Source of the DNA: Prevotella sp. KH2C16
GTDB lineage: Bacteria; Bacteroidota; Bacteroidia; Bacteroidales; Bacteroidaceae
NCBI RefSeq assembly: GCF_900113305.1
Contig: NZ_FOOW01000002.1
Location: forward strand, 124,001 to 188,000
Direction: 5' to 3'
Length of the DNA: 64,000 bases
Positions 61,148 through 64,000 of the stretch are shown here, piece after piece. Position numbers and translations under genes: made by a program. The notes beneath the pieces were generated by a model. The model saw nothing but the letters and a program-made list of their open reading frames with translations, was not told the origin of the DNA and did not search any database. Numbering within the stretch: position 1 is the first letter of the stretch; each line of letters begins with the position of its first letter.

Positions 61148-61238
61148 GTGGAGGAGTGATAATCCCTTCGATTTGTAGTGCGCCTTGATAGGCGCAAATG
61201 TTAAAAACATGACATTCTGAAAGTTTTCGGGGCAAAAC

Positions 61239-61270
61239 TTTGGATAATTCAAAGACAAACCTTATCTTTG
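61239..61270 (+). promoter_or_regulatory. Promoter of the trp leader (TTTG-N20-TATCTTTG)
   Basis: TTTG at 61239-61242 and TATCTTTG at 61263-61270. Transcription would start near 61274, about 15 nt before the leader peptide. Confidence 0.65.
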
Positions 61271-61288
61271 CAGAAGAAAAAAATATAG

Positions 61289-61357
61289 ATGTCAATTATG
61301 AGATTTACTGTTTCTACATCGTGGTGGTGGCGTCGCTCAAGATTTAAAAGGTCGTGA
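61289..61357 (+). CDS. trpL: Trp leader peptide
   Basis: A 22-codon ORF with three consecutive Trp codons (TGG at 61322-61330) in the context SWWWRRSRF, and stop at 61355-61357. A second in-frame ATG at 61298 is an alternative start. With the upstream promoter and the terminator at 61404-61437 just before trpD, it is a tryptophan attenuator leader. Confidence 0.88.
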   Translation: MSIMRFTVSTSWWWRRSRFKRS

Positions 61358-61437
61358 GTTACGGAGCCATGTAGATACTCTAAAGAATAAATAAGAGGAA
61401 TTTGAGAGGCCTGTCGTTCTTGCGACAGGCCTCTTTT
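61356..61437 (+). terminator. Attenuator of the trp operon
   Basis: GAGGCCTGTCG (61406-61416) pairs perfectly with CGACAGGCCTC (61423-61433) and is followed by TTTT: a strong terminator before trpD. Upstream, GAGTTAC (61356-61362) can pair with GTA-gat-ACTC (61371-61380), and CTCTAAA (61378-61384) can pair with TTTgAGAG (61401-61408), which would break the terminator base. The alternative pairings are weak and the antiterminator assignment is tentative. Confidence 0.8.
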
Positions 61438-61485
61438 AGTTATTAGGAACAATAACAATGAAAATGGAATATAGGAGATTGAATC

Positions 61486-62490
61486 ATGAGTGCAAAAGAG
61501 ATTTTTGACAAGCTTCTGGGTCATGAAGAGCTTACGGCTGATCAGACCCGACGGATTCTCATTGGCATTACCAAGGGAGAATTTAATACAGAAGAGATTA
61601 CCGCATTGTTGGCATCCATCCAGATGCGTGGGATAACTGTTGATGAACTGCTCGGTTTTCGTGAAGGAATTCTCGAAACGGGGGTGCCGGTTCCTTTGGC
61701 TTGCGATAGGTACATTGATGTCGTGGGTACGGGCGGAGACCGTAAAAACACTTTTAATATATCAACAACATCATGTTTCGTAATCGCAGGAGCTGGCTAT
61801 AAGGTGGCCAAGCATGGTAATTTTGCAGCCACATCGGTGAGCGGAGCTTCGAATGTCATCAAGGAGCACGGCGTGGTTTTTACGGATGATATAGACAAGT
61901 TGAATCGTTCGCTCAACGAGGCCGGCATAGTCTACTTGCATGCACAGCTTTTCGCAAAGGCCATGAAGTTTGTAGGGCCTATTCGCAAGGCTCTTCCGTT
62001 TCCGACATTCTTCAATCTTCTTGGCCCAATCATCAATCCCTCAAAGCCGCAGTGCCAGCTTCTGGGCGTTGCCAATCTTGACCAGATGCGGCTTTATAAT
62101 AGTGTTTATCAGAAGATTGGCATCGACTACGGCATTGTGAACAGCATTGATGGCTACGATGAGATATCGCTTACGGGTGATTTCAAGGTAACTACCAACA
62201 CCTACGAGAGGGTCTTCAAACCGCAGGATCTCGGGTTTGAGCCTGCCAAACCAGAGGAGCTACTTGCCGGTGCCACGGAGCTTGAGGCTGCTGAAATCTT
62301 CGACTCCGTACTCGAGAACCGTGCCCTTCCTGCACAGAAAAATATCGTTCTGGCCAATGCGGCTTTTGGTATTCAGGTCATGGAAAGAGGCGAAAAGAGC
62401 ATTGAAGAGTGCATTGAGATTGCCCGCGACAGCATTGACAGCGGCAAGGCCCTTTCCGCTTTCAGGAAGTTTGTTGAACTGAACAGCTAA
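61486..62490 (+). CDS. trpD: Anthranilate phosphoribosyltransferase
   Basis: A 334-residue enzyme joining anthranilate to PRPP. Motifs: DVVGTGGDRKNTFNISTTSCFVIAGAGYKVAKHGNFAATSVSGASNVI (PRPP and anthranilate sites) and RKALPFPTFFNLLGPIINP. It is the first gene after the trp leader; trpE, trpG and trpB are not upstream. trpC follows 11 nt later. A GGAG lies before the ATG. Confidence 0.96.
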   Translation: MSAKEIFDKLLGHEELTADQTRRILIGITKGEFNTEEITALLASIQMRGITVDELLGFREGILETGVPVPLACDRYIDVVGTGGDRKNTFNISTTSCFVIAGAGYKVAKHGNFAATSVSGASNVIKEHGVVFTDDIDKLNRSLNEAGIVYLHAQLFAKAMKFVGPIRKALPFPTFFNLLGPIINPSKPQCQLLGVANLDQMRLYNSVYQKIGIDYGIVNSIDGYDEISLTGDFKVTTNTYERVFKPQDLGFEPAKPEELLAGATELEAAEIFDSVLENRALPAQKNIVLANAAFGIQVMERGEKSIEECIEIARDSIDSGKALSAFRKFVELNS

Positions 62491-62501
62491 CAATATCGGC
62501 A

Positions 62502-63296
62502 ATGGATATACTGGAAGAGATCGTGGCCTATAAGCGCAGGGAAATAGAAGAGTTCCGTCTGTATGTGCCGGAGACGCAGTTGGCCGGCATGGTAGAGAAG
62601 GCTCTGCGGATTCCGGTACCCTCTATGCGGGAGGCGTTGGTGGCTTCTGAGACCGGAATCATTGCGGAGTTCAAGCGCCGTTCCCCGTCCAAGGGCTGGA
62701 TTCACCGTGCTGCAGACCCTGATGTTGTTACGAAGGCTTATGAGGAGAATGGAGCTTCAGCCCTCAGCATTCTTACTGATCAGCATTTTTTCGGAGGCTA
62801 TGATGAGTTCGTCCGGATGGCTCGTATAGCTGGAGTGAAGACTCCGATTCTATACAAGAACTTCATCATCGATGAGTATCAGCTCCTCCAGGCCCGCTAT
62901 TGTGGTGCCTCTGCGGTGTTGCTGATTGCCGCCTGTCTCTCCATGGATGAGTGTGCGCGCCTCCTAAAGATGGCACATAGCCTTGGCATGGAGGTCCTTC
63001 TTGAAATGCACAATGATCGGGATATTGCATATGCGGAGCTTAAGCCGGACATGTATGGCATCAATAATCGGAATCTTGGGACCTTTGAAACCAATGTGGA
63101 AAATAGTTTCAACCTGATAGGGCACCTTCCGGAAAATGTCTGCAGGGTCAGCGAGAGTGGTATTCACGATGCAGAAACGGTAAAGGCTTTGCGTGAGGCG
63201 GGCTTTCATGGCTTTTTGATGGGAGAAAACCTTATGAAGGCAGAAAATCCGGGAATGGCACTTGGAGGGTTTATTCATCAACTTAAAACAAGTTGA
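62502..63296 (+). CDS. trpC: Indole-3-glycerol-phosphate synthase
   Basis: A 264-residue TIM barrel closing the indole ring. Motifs: IIAEFKRRSPSKGWI with catalytic Lys, ALSILTDQHFFGGYDEF, PILYKNFIIDEYQLLQARYCGASAVLLIA, EVLLEMHN, YGINNRNL and VSESGIHDAETV. A monofunctional enzyme; trpF is separate, as is usual in Bacteroidetes. Confidence 0.96.
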   Translation: MDILEEIVAYKRREIEEFRLYVPETQLAGMVEKALRIPVPSMREALVASETGIIAEFKRRSPSKGWIHRAADPDVVTKAYEENGASALSILTDQHFFGGYDEFVRMARIAGVKTPILYKNFIIDEYQLLQARYCGASAVLLIAACLSMDECARLLKMAHSLGMEVLLEMHNDRDIAYAELKPDMYGINNRNLGTFETNVENSFNLIGHLPENVCRVSESGIHDAETVKALREAGFHGFLMGENLMKAENPGMALGGFIHQLKTS

Positions 63297-63324
63297 TCTG
63301 CGTGATAGTATCATGTTTTTTTCG

Positions 63325-63332
63325 TAACTTTG
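63325..63332 (+). promoter_or_regulatory. Possible internal -7 element before trpF
   Basis: TAACTTTG lies in the 58-nt trpC-trpF gap. A -33 box is not convincing, so it may be fortuitous. Confidence 0.3.
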
Positions 63333-63354
63333 GACATTATAAATGAATATAACT

Positions 63355-64000
63355 ATGTTAATAAAAGTTTGCGGCATGCGCGAAGCCGAGAATATCCGCG
63401 AGGTAGCAGCATTAGGAGTAGATATGATGGGGTTTGTTTTCTGGCCTCAGAGTCCTCGCTTTGTGCAGATGATCAGTGCTCAGGCAGGTATCATTCCAGA
63501 TTATAGCGAAGAGCGCCTTCGTCAGAGCCAGGGGAACCCTGTCGTAACAGGGAGCCTGGAGAGTCAGCCTAAGCGGGTAGGAGTGTTTGTTGATGATATG
63601 CCCCAGAATATCGTAACACGCGTATTTAATTATAGTCTCGATTATATCCAGTTGCATGGCGAGGAGCCTCGGGAGACATGTGAAAACCTGCGTCTGACCC
63701 TTGACCCTGATATTCATCCCGGCATAAAGATTATCAAGGCTATTAGTGTCTCATCTGCCGAAGACTTCAAGAAGTGTGCAGCTTATATCGGTGCTGTGGA
63801 TATGTTCCTCTTTGATACCAGGTGTAAGACCGTAGGCGGAAGTGGTGAGCAGTTTGATTGGTCTATCCTCCGGCAATATGATGGTGGAGTCCCGTTCCTT
63901 TTGAGTGGTGGAATGGGGCCTGACGATGCTACGCGTGTGAAGGCTTTACGCCATCCGATGTTCGCCGGCATTGATTTGAACAGTCGTTTTGAAGTTGAAC
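63355..64000 (+). CDS. trpF: Phosphoribosylanthranilate isomerase (3' end outside window)
   Basis: At least 215 residues, still open at the window end. It starts MLIKVCGMREAENIREVAALGVDMMGFVFWPQSPRFV, the conserved N-terminus with the catalytic Cys; YIQLHGEE, VDMFLFDTRCKTVGGSGEQFDWSIL and LLSGGMGPDDA follow. An insertion near 45-65 (SAQAGIIPDYSEERLRQSQ) makes it longer than E. coli TrpF. An in-frame ATG at 63343 would add four residues. Confidence 0.95.
   Translation, partial: MLIKVCGMREAENIREVAALGVDMMGFVFWPQSPRFVQMISAQAGIIPDYSEERLRQSQGNPVVTGSLESQPKRVGVFVDDMPQNIVTRVFNYSLDYIQLHGEEPRETCENLRLTLDPDIHPGIKIIKAISVSSAEDFKKCAAYIGAVDMFLFDTRCKTVGGSGEQFDWSILRQYDGGVPFLLSGGMGPDDATRVKALRHPMFAGIDLNSRFEVE

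Overview
The window looks like a chromosomal segment of a Bacteroidales bacterium, most likely Prevotella or a close relative. Gene content supports this: a ferredoxin-linked 2-oxoacid oxidoreductase, a Bacteroidetes-type glycogen cluster, a DAHP synthase/chorismate mutase fusion and an N-domain-less copper ATPase. So do the promoters: at least a dozen genes are preceded by the Bacteroidetes -7 element TAnnTTTG, often with TTTG about 19-20 bp upstream. Shine-Dalgarno sequences are mostly weak. The genus is inferred; no rRNA is present.

Layout. 1-8545 is the 3' part of an envelope-lipid or pigment cluster of aryl-polyene/flexirubin type (LolA-like protein, hotdog dehydratase, glycosyltransferase, MMPL exporter fused to an acyltransferase, two CrtI-like oxidoreductases, a secreted esterase). 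8594-13672 carries an acyltransferase, NfeD, an SPFH protein, a catalytically degenerate WecB-like protein and a PagL-like barrel. 13688-16493 is a copper locus (HMA-AraC regulator, CopZ, compact CopA). 16649-18809 holds two secreted hypotheticals and a TPR protein. 18853-22958 is a Phe/Tyr operon (pheA, aminotransferase, DAHP synthase/chorismate mutase, tyrA) behind a leader peptide and attenuator. 22973-25329 has a nuclease-family protein, a SIMPL protein and an AT-rich lipoprotein. 25733-30804 runs ffh, folD, a small TPR protein and a four-subunit oxidoreductase. 31149-33558 has a Nim-like flavoprotein, trmO and tatAC. tRNA-Phe and a leftward sppA-lpxK-pnp-thiL operon follow. 38828-42423 has an SDR, a two-domain esterase and a ThrE exporter. 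42631-44568 is groESL. 44756-49282 holds an apparent cell-wall sugar recycling pair (AmgK-like kinase fused to a RapZ C-terminal domain, then a MurU-like transferase), guaA and a rhodanese. Then come mscL, gap, miaA, a lipid kinase, a glycogen cluster (debranching enzyme, GT4, GH57), an ECF sigma factor, rpe with a 41-residue companion, and a trp operon that starts at trpD behind a Trp-Trp-Trp leader peptide.

The most unusual feature is a set of five intergenic arrays (near 16.5, 31.0, 39.6, 49.6 and 60.5 kb). Each is built from contiguous units of about 22 bp. Each unit is an imperfect dyad around a GCCG/CGGC core. Arm sequences differ between arrays, and inside one array they differ between units, yet the symmetry and the spacing are kept. 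I cannot match them to a described repeat family. Other points of note are the pheA attenuator, three proteins missing normally essential residues or domains (WecB-like, GH57, CopA), a sigma-54-like promoter before groES, a duplicated promoter/palindrome block before the Nim-like gene, a possible small RNA at 58.68 kb, and several genes whose -7 element sits 3-6 nt before the ATG, which suggests leaderless mRNAs.
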